Assembly (NCBI GenBank): GCA_007695095.1
Contig: REEL01000123.1
Location: 1 to 43,337 of the forward strand
Source of the DNA: Chitinophagaceae bacterium
GTDB taxonomy: Bacteria; Bacteroidota; Bacteroidia; Chitinophagales; REEL01
Length of the DNA stretch: 43,337 nt
Direction of reading: 5' to 3'
Positions 8,295 to 15,627 of the stretch are shown here, piece after piece. The stretch's first letter is position 1; every line of letters begins with the position of its first letter. The position numbers and the translations under genes were made by a program. The notes below the pieces were generated by a model. That model was not told where the DNA came from. It saw nothing but the letters and a program-made list of their open reading frames with translations, and ran no database searches.

Positions 8295-9752
8295 ATGAGT
8301 ACATCTGCTGAAGCTGTTATTGTTCCAAAGTCAAAAAACACAGATATCGAAAGGTGTGAGCAAGTTTTTAATCTGCAAAAACTAAATCTACAAGCACTAA
8401 AAAACACGACTGCCAAAGAAAGAAAGGCAAAGCTGAAAAAATTGATGAATGTAATCATCGAACGAAAGGAAAATATTCAACAGGCGATATATAAAGATTT
8501 CCGAAAGGCACCGTCAGAAGTTGATATTTTAGAAATTTACCCTACTTTAACAGAAATAAGGCATACAAGAAAGCATTTGTCTGACTGGATGCGCACGGAA
8601 ACGGTATCAACGCCAATGACGCATTTCGGATCTTCAGCTGAAATTATGTATGAACCAAAAGGTAGAGTACTGATTATATCACCCTGGAATTATCCTTTCT
8701 TTTTGGCAATTGGGCCATTGGTATCAGCTATTGCTGCCGGAAACTCTGTTATAATTAAACCCTCTGAATTTACACCTAACACGGCTTCAGAAATAAAGAT
8801 ATTGATTGAGTTGGTATTCCCGGAAAATGAAGTCGCAGTTATAGAAGGAGATCACGAAATAGGTGCAGAGCTCCTAAAGTTACCTTTTGACCACATTTTT
8901 TTTACCGGAAGTCCGGCTGTAGGAAAAATTGTTATGGGAGCTGCCGCTAAAAATCTGACTTCAGTAACACTTGAATTAGGAGGCAAATCTCCTGTTATTG
9001 TAGACGAAAGTGCGAAAATTAAAGATGCTGCACAAAAAATTAGCTGGGGTAAATTAATAAACAGCGGTCAAACTTGCATTGCCCCGGACTATCTTTTGGT
9101 TCATGAAAAAGTAAAAGATGAATTAATAACTGAAATTATTGCTTCTGTAAAAGATAAATATGAAAGAGACGGACAGGATATCATTTCCAATGGTGATTAT
9201 TGCCGCATAGTAAACAGAAAGCATCACCAAAGAATAAGCGCATTAATTGAAGACGCCATTGAAAAAGGAGCAAAGGTTCTATATGGCAGTAATGTAGAGG
9301 CAGAACAAAATTTTATTGCTCCAACCATACTAACTGACATTAGTGAAGATGCCGAAATAATGCAGGAAGAAATTTTTGGCCCTGTTTTGCCTGTTTTCAC
9401 CTATAAAAATCCCCAAGAAGCTGTAGATTTTATCCAAAAAAGAGAAAAGCCATTAGCCTTTTATGTCTTTTCAAAAAATAATAAAAACACTGAGTTTTAT
9501 CTGAAAAATACCACTTCAGGCGGAGTTTTGGTAAACGACACAATTTTACATGTTTCCCATCAGAATCTTCCTTTTGGAGGGGTGAATAATAGCGGCATCG
9601 GAAATGCTCACGGAATATTCGGATTCAAAGCTTTTTCTCATGAAAAATCAGTTATGCGACAAAACACTGTTTTTAGCTTGGCAAAATTTATGCATCCGCC
9701 TTATAATAAGTTTACAAAAAGGTTGATAGATTTTACTTTAAAGTATTTTTGA
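8295..9752 (+). CDS. NAD(P)-dependent aldehyde dehydrogenase (class 3 / fatty aldehyde type)
   Basis: Oxidises an aldehyde to the acid with NAD(P). Catalytic residues are visible: PWNYPF with the oxyanion Asn132, cofactor motif FFTGSPAVGK (202-211), general base Glu227 in LELGGKSP and nucleophile Cys261 in NSGQTCIAPDY. The SGQTCIAPDY form and length of 485, shorter than betaine-aldehyde-type enzymes, place it with class 3 ALDHs acting on aromatic or long-chain aldehydes. The C-terminus carries a basic, hydrophobic stretch (FTKRLIDFTLKYF) that could give membrane association as in fatty-aldehyde enzymes. Twelve nt separate it from the cyclase gene downstream, so the two are probably co-transcribed. 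Confidence 0.92.
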   Translation: MSTSAEAVIVPKSKNTDIERCEQVFNLQKLNLQALKNTTAKERKAKLKKLMNVIIERKENIQQAIYKDFRKAPSEVDILEIYPTLTEIRHTRKHLSDWMRTETVSTPMTHFGSSAEIMYEPKGRVLIISPWNYPFFLAIGPLVSAIAAGNSVIIKPSEFTPNTASEIKILIELVFPENEVAVIEGDHEIGAELLKLPFDHIFFTGSPAVGKIVMGAAAKNLTSVTLELGGKSPVIVDESAKIKDAAQKISWGKLINSGQTCIAPDYLLVHEKVKDELITEIIASVKDKYERDGQDIISNGDYCRIVNRKHHQRISALIEDAIEKGAKVLYGSNVEAEQNFIAPTILTDISEDAEIMQEEIFGPVLPVFTYKNPQEAVDFIQKREKPLAFYVFSKNNKNTEFYLKNTTSGGVLVNDTILHVSHQNLPFGGVNNSGIGNAHGIFGFKAFSHEKSVMRQNTVFSLAKFMHPPYNKFTKRLIDFTLKYF

Positions 9753-9764
9753 TATTACCCTATT

Positions 9765-10541
9765 ATGAAATTAAGTTGGTATAATTCCGAGAAAAAATGC
9801 TACCAGGCAGATTTAATGAAGCCGCTTGACATTTCCATTCCTTTAGTAGTAAATGCTGATGGGCCAAAAGCTTGGGGAGCTCCCCCATTTTATGCAGAGC
9901 CCTGGAAAAGTGAAGATGGAAAATTCGTGGGAGCCGTTTCTGAAGGCGCTCCGGTAAACTTTTTTAATGTACAGATAAATCCTCACGGAAACGGCACACA
10001 TACAGAATGTGTAGGTCATATTACTGACCGCCCCTTCACCATAAACCAGTGTTTAAGGAGGTTCTGGTTTCCGGCTCTGCTGATTAGCCTCACTCCTGAA
10101 GAAACAGAAAATAAAGATCGGGTATTATTAAAAAACCAGATTGAAAATGCTGCTGCCAATTATCAGGATGCAGAGGCACTTATTATTCGAACGTTGCCAA
10201 ATACTCCCAACAAGAAAATTTATGACTATACCGGTGAAAATCCGGCTTATTTTGATGTGAAAGCACTTCAATGGATGGCGACTGAAACTAATATTAAACA
10301 TTTACTCACAGACCTTCCCTCTGTTGACAGAGAAAGTGACGGAGGAAAGCTTGCCGGACACAAAGCCTTTTGGCAGTATCCCCACCAAATTCGCGAAGAC
10401 GCAACCATTACTGAAATGATTTATGTTCCTGAAAGCATACCTGATGGTTTGTATTTGCTAAATATCCAGATTGTCAGTTTTGAGCTGGACGTCAGTCCCA
10501 GTAAACCGATATTGTATGCGCTGGAAGAAGAGTCTTCTTAA
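9765..10541 (+). CDS. Cyclase-family metal-dependent hydrolase (kynurenine formamidase-like)
   Basis: Member of the cyclase/arylformamidase superfamily, which hydrolyses amide or lactone bonds using a bound metal. The metal motif reads HGNGTHTECVGH (74-85), matching the family pattern HxGTHxDxPxH with three deviations: one extra residue before the GTH, Glu81 for Asp and Val83 for Pro. The remaining secondary-structure pattern (ALIIRTLPN, KHLLTDLPSVDRE, GLYLLNIQIVSFELD) agrees with the fold. A kynurenine formamidase role is possible but no other kynurenine-pathway gene is adjacent. It follows the aldehyde dehydrogenase by 12 nt; the next gene has its own promoter. Confidence 0.8.
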   Translation: MKLSWYNSEKKCYQADLMKPLDISIPLVVNADGPKAWGAPPFYAEPWKSEDGKFVGAVSEGAPVNFFNVQINPHGNGTHTECVGHITDRPFTINQCLRRFWFPALLISLTPEETENKDRVLLKNQIENAAANYQDAEALIIRTLPNTPNKKIYDYTGENPAYFDVKALQWMATETNIKHLLTDLPSVDRESDGGKLAGHKAFWQYPHQIREDATITEMIYVPESIPDGLYLLNIQIVSFELDVSPSKPILYALEEESS

Positions 10542-10567
10542 ATTCAGGTTTTCCTAAAAACTAATGC

Positions 10568-10599
10568 TTGTTATCAATCTGATTTTATCCTTAACTTTG
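10568..10599 (+). promoter_or_regulatory. Bacteroidota promoter: TTG, 21 nt, TAACTTTG
   Basis: A -33 TTG at 10568-10570 and an exact -7 TAACTTTG at 10592-10599 are spaced by 21 nt, within the 17-23 nt expected for Bacteroidota housekeeping promoters. The -7 element ends only 5 nt before the aminotransferase ATG, so the transcript should start at or within a few bases of the start codon. Confidence 0.65.
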
Positions 10600-10604
10600 A
10601 ATTT

Positions 10605-11810
10605 ATGATTTCAAACAGAGAATTATTTCTAAGACATGTAGCTCAAACTTCTACAGCTCCGTTAATGCTTGAAATACAAGAAGCAAAAGGGGTTTATTTA
10701 TTTGGAAAATCAGGAAAAAAATATCTGGATATGATTTCAGGTATAAGTGTTAGCAGTCTTGGTCACGGACACCCTGAAATAGTTGAAGCTGTAAAACATC
10801 AGGCAGAAAAGTTTATGCACCTTATGGTATACGGCGAATACGCCCAATATCCTCAATCAGAATTAGCTCATTTATTATCAGAAAATTTACCGGCATCTTT
10901 AAACAGTTGTTATTTTGTAAACTCCGGAGCAGAAGCAACGGAAGGTGCTATGAAGCTGGCTAAGAAAGTTACCGGCAGAAGCGAGATAATCTATTGCAAA
11001 AGCTCTTATCATGGCAGTAGCCAGGGAGCACTGAGCATTATGGGTGATGAATATTTTAAGCAAAACTTCAGACCACTATTGCCGGACTGCAAAATGATAG
11101 AATATGGCAACAGCTCTGATATAGAAAAAATTAGTAAAAAAACAGCCTGTATTTTTATAGAACCTGTACAGGCAGAATCCGGGGTAACCGTACCTCCGGA
11201 GGAATATTTACAGAGCATTAGAAAGAAGTGTGATGAAACCGGGGCGCTTTTAGTGTTTGATGAAATTCAAACCGGTATGGGACGAACCGGAACGCTGTTT
11301 GCCTTTGAGCAATCAGGAGTTGTTCCGGATATTTTGCTTTTAGCTAAAGCACTTGGAGGTGGCATGCCAATAGGTACATTTATCGCTTCTAAAAATCTGA
11401 TGGATAACTTTACCGATAATCCGGTTTTAGGTCATATTACAACTTTTGGAGGGCATCCGGTAAGTTGCGCAGCGGCTAAGGCAAGCCTAAAGGTGATTTT
11501 GAGAGAAAAGTTGTGGGAAAATGCACTTCGCCTGGAAGCATTATTTAAAAAAGAACTCAAACATCAAAAAATTGTATCTTTTCGTTCAAAAGGAGCTCTT
11601 ATGGCAATTGAATTTGAGTCTGAAAAGTTTAACAGGGATGTAATTAGTAAATGTATTGAATCCGGCTTAATCACGGATTGGTTTTTGTTTGCCCCTCATT
11701 GTCTTCGGTTAGCGCCTCCTTTAATAATGGATCTGGAAACCGCTAAAAAAGCATCTCAAATAATTCTTCAGGCAATTGAAGAAACCGCTTTAAATGAAAA
11801 AACTGCTTAA
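10605..11810 (+). CDS. Class III pyridoxal-phosphate aminotransferase
   Basis: Fold type I PLP enzyme of the acetylornithine/ornithine/omega-amino-acid aminotransferase group. Visible elements are NSGAEATEGAMKLAKK (cofactor phosphate loop), the substrate-side YHGSSQGAL, FDEIQTGMGRTG (Asp to the PLP pyridine nitrogen) and Schiff-base Lys248 in LLLAKALGGGMPIG. Length 401 is that of ArgD/OAT-type enzymes. No arginine-biosynthesis genes are near, so an acetylornithine role is not supported; beta-alanine, GABA or ornithine are equally possible. Its promoter lies immediately upstream, and the YCF48-like lipoprotein gene follows after 9 nt, so these two probably form an operon. Confidence 0.88.
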   Translation: MISNRELFLRHVAQTSTAPLMLEIQEAKGVYLFGKSGKKYLDMISGISVSSLGHGHPEIVEAVKHQAEKFMHLMVYGEYAQYPQSELAHLLSENLPASLNSCYFVNSGAEATEGAMKLAKKVTGRSEIIYCKSSYHGSSQGALSIMGDEYFKQNFRPLLPDCKMIEYGNSSDIEKISKKTACIFIEPVQAESGVTVPPEEYLQSIRKKCDETGALLVFDEIQTGMGRTGTLFAFEQSGVVPDILLLAKALGGGMPIGTFIASKNLMDNFTDNPVLGHITTFGGHPVSCAAAKASLKVILREKLWENALRLEALFKKELKHQKIVSFRSKGALMAIEFESEKFNRDVISKCIESGLITDWFLFAPHCLRLAPPLIMDLETAKKASQIILQAIEETALNEKTA

Positions 11811-11819
11811 CTTAAAGAC

Positions 11820-12770
11820 ATGAAAAAACTGCTTCTTTTATTCTTGCCTGTTTTGTTTTTTTCCTGTCAAAAACTTGATGAAGTAAGCTATAACTATATC
11901 CCTCATGAAACAAATACAGACATTACTGTAGAAGACATCTATTATGTGGAAGGTTTGGGAATGATAGCTTGTGGAGGAAACCGATATACAGATGGCCTCT
12001 GGTTGAGAAAAGAAGACCATGAAGAAAATTGGATAAGTGACAGTATAACTGATAAAGCATTGTATAAAATCAGATTTGTGAATCCTCTGTTTGGATTAGT
12101 TATAGGTTTTGACGGACGCATTTTTCGCACCTTAGATGGAGGAGAAAATTGGAGTTTGTATCAATATGGAAATTATCACCCCTTTCAGGACATAAGTATT
12201 GCAAACGACACGGTTATCTATTTAGCCGGTGGCAAAAGTTACAGCAATGGGCAAATTACCAAAACCATAAGTGGAGGAACGCACTGGGAAAGCAGCTCCT
12301 TTGAACCTGCTATTCGCTGTTTACATTTTTTTGATAAGGATACCGGATTTGCTGCCGGTTATGGAGTTCTTATGTTTACCCATAATGGCGGAGAAAGTTG
12401 GCATAACACAGCTATTCAGGGAGATTTTTTTATCGATATGTTTTTTGTTGACAGAAATGCCGGATTCCTACTGGGTTATCAGGGGAAAGTCTTAAAAACA
12501 GTTGATGGCGGAGAAAGCTGGCAAACAGTCTTAGAGGGGAATCGCCTTTTTAGCAGCAGAAATAATCCCGAAAGCATTCATTTTTATGATAAAAATCACG
12601 GCATGATTACCGGGAGAAATGGCTTTACGGCATATACTTCAAATAGCGGTAAAACCTGGAAAAAAATTAATGGAATCCCTGATATTCATTTTAAGAGTGT
12701 ATTTATGATTTCTACCACATCCGCTTATTTAGCCGGAGAAAACGGAACGATTATTGAAGTTTTTCCATAG
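11820..12770 (+). CDS. YCF48-like beta-propeller lipoprotein
   Basis: Exported lipoprotein with lipobox FFSC (Cys16). The mature part carries repeated BNR/sialidase-type motifs, TLDGGENW, HNGGESW, TVDGGESWQ and SNSGKTWKK, spaced about 45-60 residues apart, each preceded by a phrase such as NPLFGLVIG or DKNHGMITG. That is the pattern of the YCF48/photosystem II stability-factor propeller; in heterotrophic Bacteroidota such proteins are unrelated to photosynthesis and probably bind partners or sugars. It is shorter than many homologues (316 residues) and has no T9SS tail. It starts 9 nt after the aminotransferase stop, and serA follows after 31 nt. Confidence 0.82.
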   Translation: MKKLLLLFLPVLFFSCQKLDEVSYNYIPHETNTDITVEDIYYVEGLGMIACGGNRYTDGLWLRKEDHEENWISDSITDKALYKIRFVNPLFGLVIGFDGRIFRTLDGGENWSLYQYGNYHPFQDISIANDTVIYLAGGKSYSNGQITKTISGGTHWESSSFEPAIRCLHFFDKDTGFAAGYGVLMFTHNGGESWHNTAIQGDFFIDMFFVDRNAGFLLGYQGKVLKTVDGGESWQTVLEGNRLFSSRNNPESIHFYDKNHGMITGRNGFTAYTSNSGKTWKKINGIPDIHFKSVFMISTTSAYLAGENGTIIEVFP

Positions 12771-12801
12771 TAGACTTTTACCCTTATTCTAAAATTAAAC
12801 C

Positions 12802-14031
12802 ATGAAAAAAACATCTTTTCCAAAAGATAGAATAAAAATACTTTTCCTTGAAAACATTAGTCAAACAGCAAAAATCACCTTTGCAGAAGCGGGCTTTTCT
12901 GATATTGAAGAAATTCCGGGAGCTTTATCAGAATCAGAGTTAAAAGAAAAAATTAGAGATGTTCACATTTTGGGCATTCGTTCCAAAACCAAAGTTTCAA
13001 AAGCTGTATTGCGAAATGCAAAAAAACTATTAGCAATAGGATGCTTTTGCATAGGAACAAACCAGGTTGATTTAGATGCTGCGGCTGAAGAGGGTATAGC
13101 TGTTTTTAACTCACCTTATTCTAATACCCGCTCAGTAGCTGAATTGGTTATTGGTGAAAGTATTTTGTTAATGAGAAAAATCCCTGAAAAAAATGCAGCT
13201 GCACACCGGGGAATTTGGAAAAAAGAAGCCACAGCCAGCCATGAGCTGCGTGGTAAAACTATGGGAATTATTGGATACGGACACATAGGGTCTCAGGTTA
13301 GTATTTTGGCAGAAAACTTAGGCTTGAAAGTACTTTTCTATGATACAGAAAAAAAATTAGCACTTGGAAATGCACAGCAGATTAGCTCTTTGGATAGTTT
13401 ACTGGAATCTTCTGATATAATTACTTTGCATATTCCGCTTAGTAAACAAACTTCAAATTTTATCAACCGAAAGAATATCGAAAAAATAAAAGAAGGTGCT
13501 GTCATTTTAAACCTGAGTCGTGGAAATGTAATTGACTTGAAAGCATTAAAATCAGCAATTGAAAATAAAAGAATTAAAGGTGCAGCAATTGATGTTTACC
13601 CTATTGAACCGGAAAAAAACGGGGATCGCTTTGATTGTATCCTGGCCGGCATGGAAAATGTTATTTTAACCCCTCACATAGGTGGTTCAACATTGGAGGC
13701 TCAGGAAAATATTGGCCGGGAAGTAGCTACAAAAATTATTGACTTCATAGATAAGGGGATTTCAACAGGTTCTTTTTCTATACCGGAAATTAGTCTGCCT
13801 CCTCAGAAAAATACCAGCCGAATTCTGCATATTCACAAAAATGTACCGGGCATGCTTTCTGAAATAAATAGCGTGGTGGCTAAAGCAGGGTCTAATATTT
13901 CAGCTCAGTACCTAAATACTAAAAATGAAATTGGATATGTTGTGCTGGACATCGATAAAGGAAGTGGAAAAAAAGTTTTAAAAGCACTGAATGATATAAA
14001 AAATACCATCAAAACCAGAATTTTGTATTAA
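12802..14031 (+). CDS. serA: D-3-phosphoglycerate dehydrogenase, E. coli-type with ACT domain
   Basis: First enzyme of serine synthesis: oxidises 3-phosphoglycerate to 3-phosphohydroxypyruvate with NAD. The nucleotide-binding loop is GYGHIG (158-163). Catalytic residues are Arg240 (LSRGNV), Glu269 (PIEPEKN) and His292 (TPHIGGST). After the dehydrogenase core comes RILHIHKNVPGMLSEI, the entry to an ACT domain (about 340-409) that in the E. coli enzyme binds serine for feedback inhibition. At 409 residues it is the short E. coli-type form. It is 31 nt downstream of the YCF48 lipoprotein gene. The usual serC partner is not adjacent. Confidence 0.93.
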   Translation: MKKTSFPKDRIKILFLENISQTAKITFAEAGFSDIEEIPGALSESELKEKIRDVHILGIRSKTKVSKAVLRNAKKLLAIGCFCIGTNQVDLDAAAEEGIAVFNSPYSNTRSVAELVIGESILLMRKIPEKNAAAHRGIWKKEATASHELRGKTMGIIGYGHIGSQVSILAENLGLKVLFYDTEKKLALGNAQQISSLDSLLESSDIITLHIPLSKQTSNFINRKNIEKIKEGAVILNLSRGNVIDLKALKSAIENKRIKGAAIDVYPIEPEKNGDRFDCILAGMENVILTPHIGGSTLEAQENIGREVATKIIDFIDKGISTGSFSIPEISLPPQKNTSRILHIHKNVPGMLSEINSVVAKAGSNISAQYLNTKNEIGYVVLDIDKGSGKKVLKALNDIKNTIKTRILY

Positions 14032-14115
14032 TTTGAAAAACTAAAACTTTAGACCTCTGTTTTTCGATTAAAACCAAACTGACAAAAAAGCGTTTACTGC
14101 TTAAAACGATTAACT

Positions 14116-15327
14116 ATGAGCAAACCTATTGCTATTATTGGTGCAGGAATTTCTGGCTTAACCGCTGCACACTACTTAAAAAAAGCCGGAAAAAAAGTTA
14201 TAGTAATCGAAATTACTGACAGGCCCGGAGGCAGAGTGAAAACGGATAAATTTGATGGTTTTCTCTTAGACCATGGCTTTCAGGTATTATTGACGGCCTA
14301 TCCGGAGGCAAAAAAAGTGCTGGATTATAGTAAATTGAAATTGAGATACTTCCAACCCGGAGCTCTTATTTTTAATAAGGGAAAAAAAACAATACTATCA
14401 GACCCTTTCAAAATGCCCTCAACTTTATTTAGCACCTTGTTTTCCGACGCAGGAACTATAGCCGATAAGTTGAAAATTTTAAAATTAAAAAAACAACTCA
14501 GTAAAATATCAATTGAAGAAATTTTTACAAAGAAGGAATTGACGACTCTTGAATATTTAAGGAATTTTGGTTTTTCTGAAAAAATGATTCAACAATTCTT
14601 CAGACCTTTTTTGTCAGGCATTTATTTAGAAAAAGAATTGAGAACTTCAAGCCGGATGTTTGAGTTTGTTTTTAAAATGTTTTCGGAAGGAGACGCAGCT
14701 ATTCCTGCTTTTGGAATCGAAGAAATAAGCAAACAACTGTCTGAGCAACTTTCCGGTGAAGAGTTACTTACCGAAAACGGATATAAAAGCCATGAAGGAA
14801 ATACAGTTATTTTGGAAAATGGAAGTCAAATAGAAGTAGAGGCTATAATCTTTAGCTTTAATAAAAATCAAAAAGATGAGTGGCGGAGTACGACAAACCT
14901 ATATTTTTCATCCGGAACTTCACCAGTTGACAGGCCCATTTTATTGCTGAATGCAGATAAAAATTCACTCGTAAATAACATTACCGTTATGTCAGATGTT
15001 TCGGGTTCCTATTCTGTAAATGGAAATTCTTTGATATCAGTTACCTTAATCGGTGACTACAGGGATGTAAATGAAGATAAATTAGTTGAGGATGTAAAAA
15101 AGGAGCTTTCCCAAAGCTTTGGTAATGTAGATAGCTGGACCCTGGCAAAAATATATCATATAAGAAAAGCATTACCGGAAATTGATTCTTATATCGACTA
15201 TCCTGATTCTGAAAGCTTACTAAATGAGGACGGAACCTATAATTGTGGAGATTATCACCTCAATCCATCTTTGAATGCCGCAATGAAAAGTGGTCGGTTG
15301 GTAGCAGAGAAAATTTTAAACCAATAA
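14116..15327 (+). CDS. FAD-dependent amine oxidase/desaturase-like oxidoreductase
   Basis: Flavoprotein with an N-terminal dinucleotide-binding fold: IIGAGISGLTAAHYLKK (6-22) ends in an acidic beta-2 (VIVIE), then DRPGGRVKTD and FLLDHGFQVLL, as in the amine oxidase/protoporphyrinogen oxidase/phytoene desaturase superfamily. The C-terminal segment YNCGDYHLNPSLNAAMKSGRLVAEKIL is the usual second flavin-contact region. Length of 403 is short for phytoene desaturases (about 490), so a soluble oxidoreductase with unknown substrate is more likely. The last six codons and stop lie in a 40-bp sequence that is repeated 281 bp further on. Confidence 0.8.
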   Translation: MSKPIAIIGAGISGLTAAHYLKKAGKKVIVIEITDRPGGRVKTDKFDGFLLDHGFQVLLTAYPEAKKVLDYSKLKLRYFQPGALIFNKGKKTILSDPFKMPSTLFSTLFSDAGTIADKLKILKLKKQLSKISIEEIFTKKELTTLEYLRNFGFSEKMIQQFFRPFLSGIYLEKELRTSSRMFEFVFKMFSEGDAAIPAFGIEEISKQLSEQLSGEELLTENGYKSHEGNTVILENGSQIEVEAIIFSFNKNQKDEWRSTTNLYFSSGTSPVDRPILLLNADKNSLVNNITVMSDVSGSYSVNGNSLISVTLIGDYRDVNEDKLVEDVKKELSQSFGNVDSWTLAKIYHIRKALPEIDSYIDYPDSESLLNEDGTYNCGDYHLNPSLNAAMKSGRLVAEKILNQ

Positions 15328-15346
15328 TGACTATAAGTTTTCAGCC
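15307..15346. repeat. 40-bp direct repeat, copy 1
   Basis: Starts GAGAAAATTTTAAACC and ends AAGTTTTCAGCC. It is identical over 40 bases to 15588-15627. It contains the last codons and stop of the FAD oxidoreductase gene and, on the other strand, a copy of the last codons of the convergent lipoprotein gene. This indicates that the two convergent genes once met here a few bases apart. Confidence 0.92.
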
Positions 15347-15587
15347 ATCAGGGTTATAAAATAATTGAATAATAAAACCTTCGAATAATCGTATAGTGAA
15401 GTAAAATGAAAGAAACCGGTTAATTTTAGAAACGTTCTGATTTCTGATTTCTTCATTCAAATGTTCTATTGTTCAAATTAACCATTCCTGTTTTGTGCAA
15501 TGGGTCACCCAAAATCAAGATTTTTTGTCAATAAAGCACTGATTATCAACATAGAAATTGGGGGCATCAACGTCGCACACAAAACAG
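15347..15587. mobile_element. 241-bp insert between 40-bp direct repeats
   Basis: Segment found only between the two 40-bp copies, with no open frame of note. Its right part (15486-15589) is bounded by the 12-bp perfect inverted repeats TCCTGTTTTGTG and CACAAAACAGGA, giving a 104-bp MITE-like unit that also holds the small palindrome TGGGTCACCCA. The left part (15347-15485) has simple short repeats (CTGATTTCTGATTTC, TTCAAATGTTC/TTGTTCAAAT). A 40-bp duplication is much longer than usual transposase target duplications, so recombination or template switching may have been involved. Confidence 0.55.
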
Positions 15588-15627
15588 GAGAAAATTTTAA
15601 ACCAATAATGACTATAAGTTTTCAGCC
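15588..15627. repeat. 40-bp direct repeat, copy 2
   Basis: Exact second copy of 15307-15346. Here the minus-strand reading is live: it supplies the last codons and stop codon of the lipoprotein gene. The plus-strand reading is a dead copy of the oxidoreductase C-terminus. Its first two bases coincide with the end of the right inverted repeat of the MITE-like unit. Confidence 0.92.

Noticed and set aside
11820-12770. YCF48-like protein as evidence of photosynthesis
   Set aside because: YCF48-type propellers are common in heterotrophic Bacteroidota and no photosystem gene is present.
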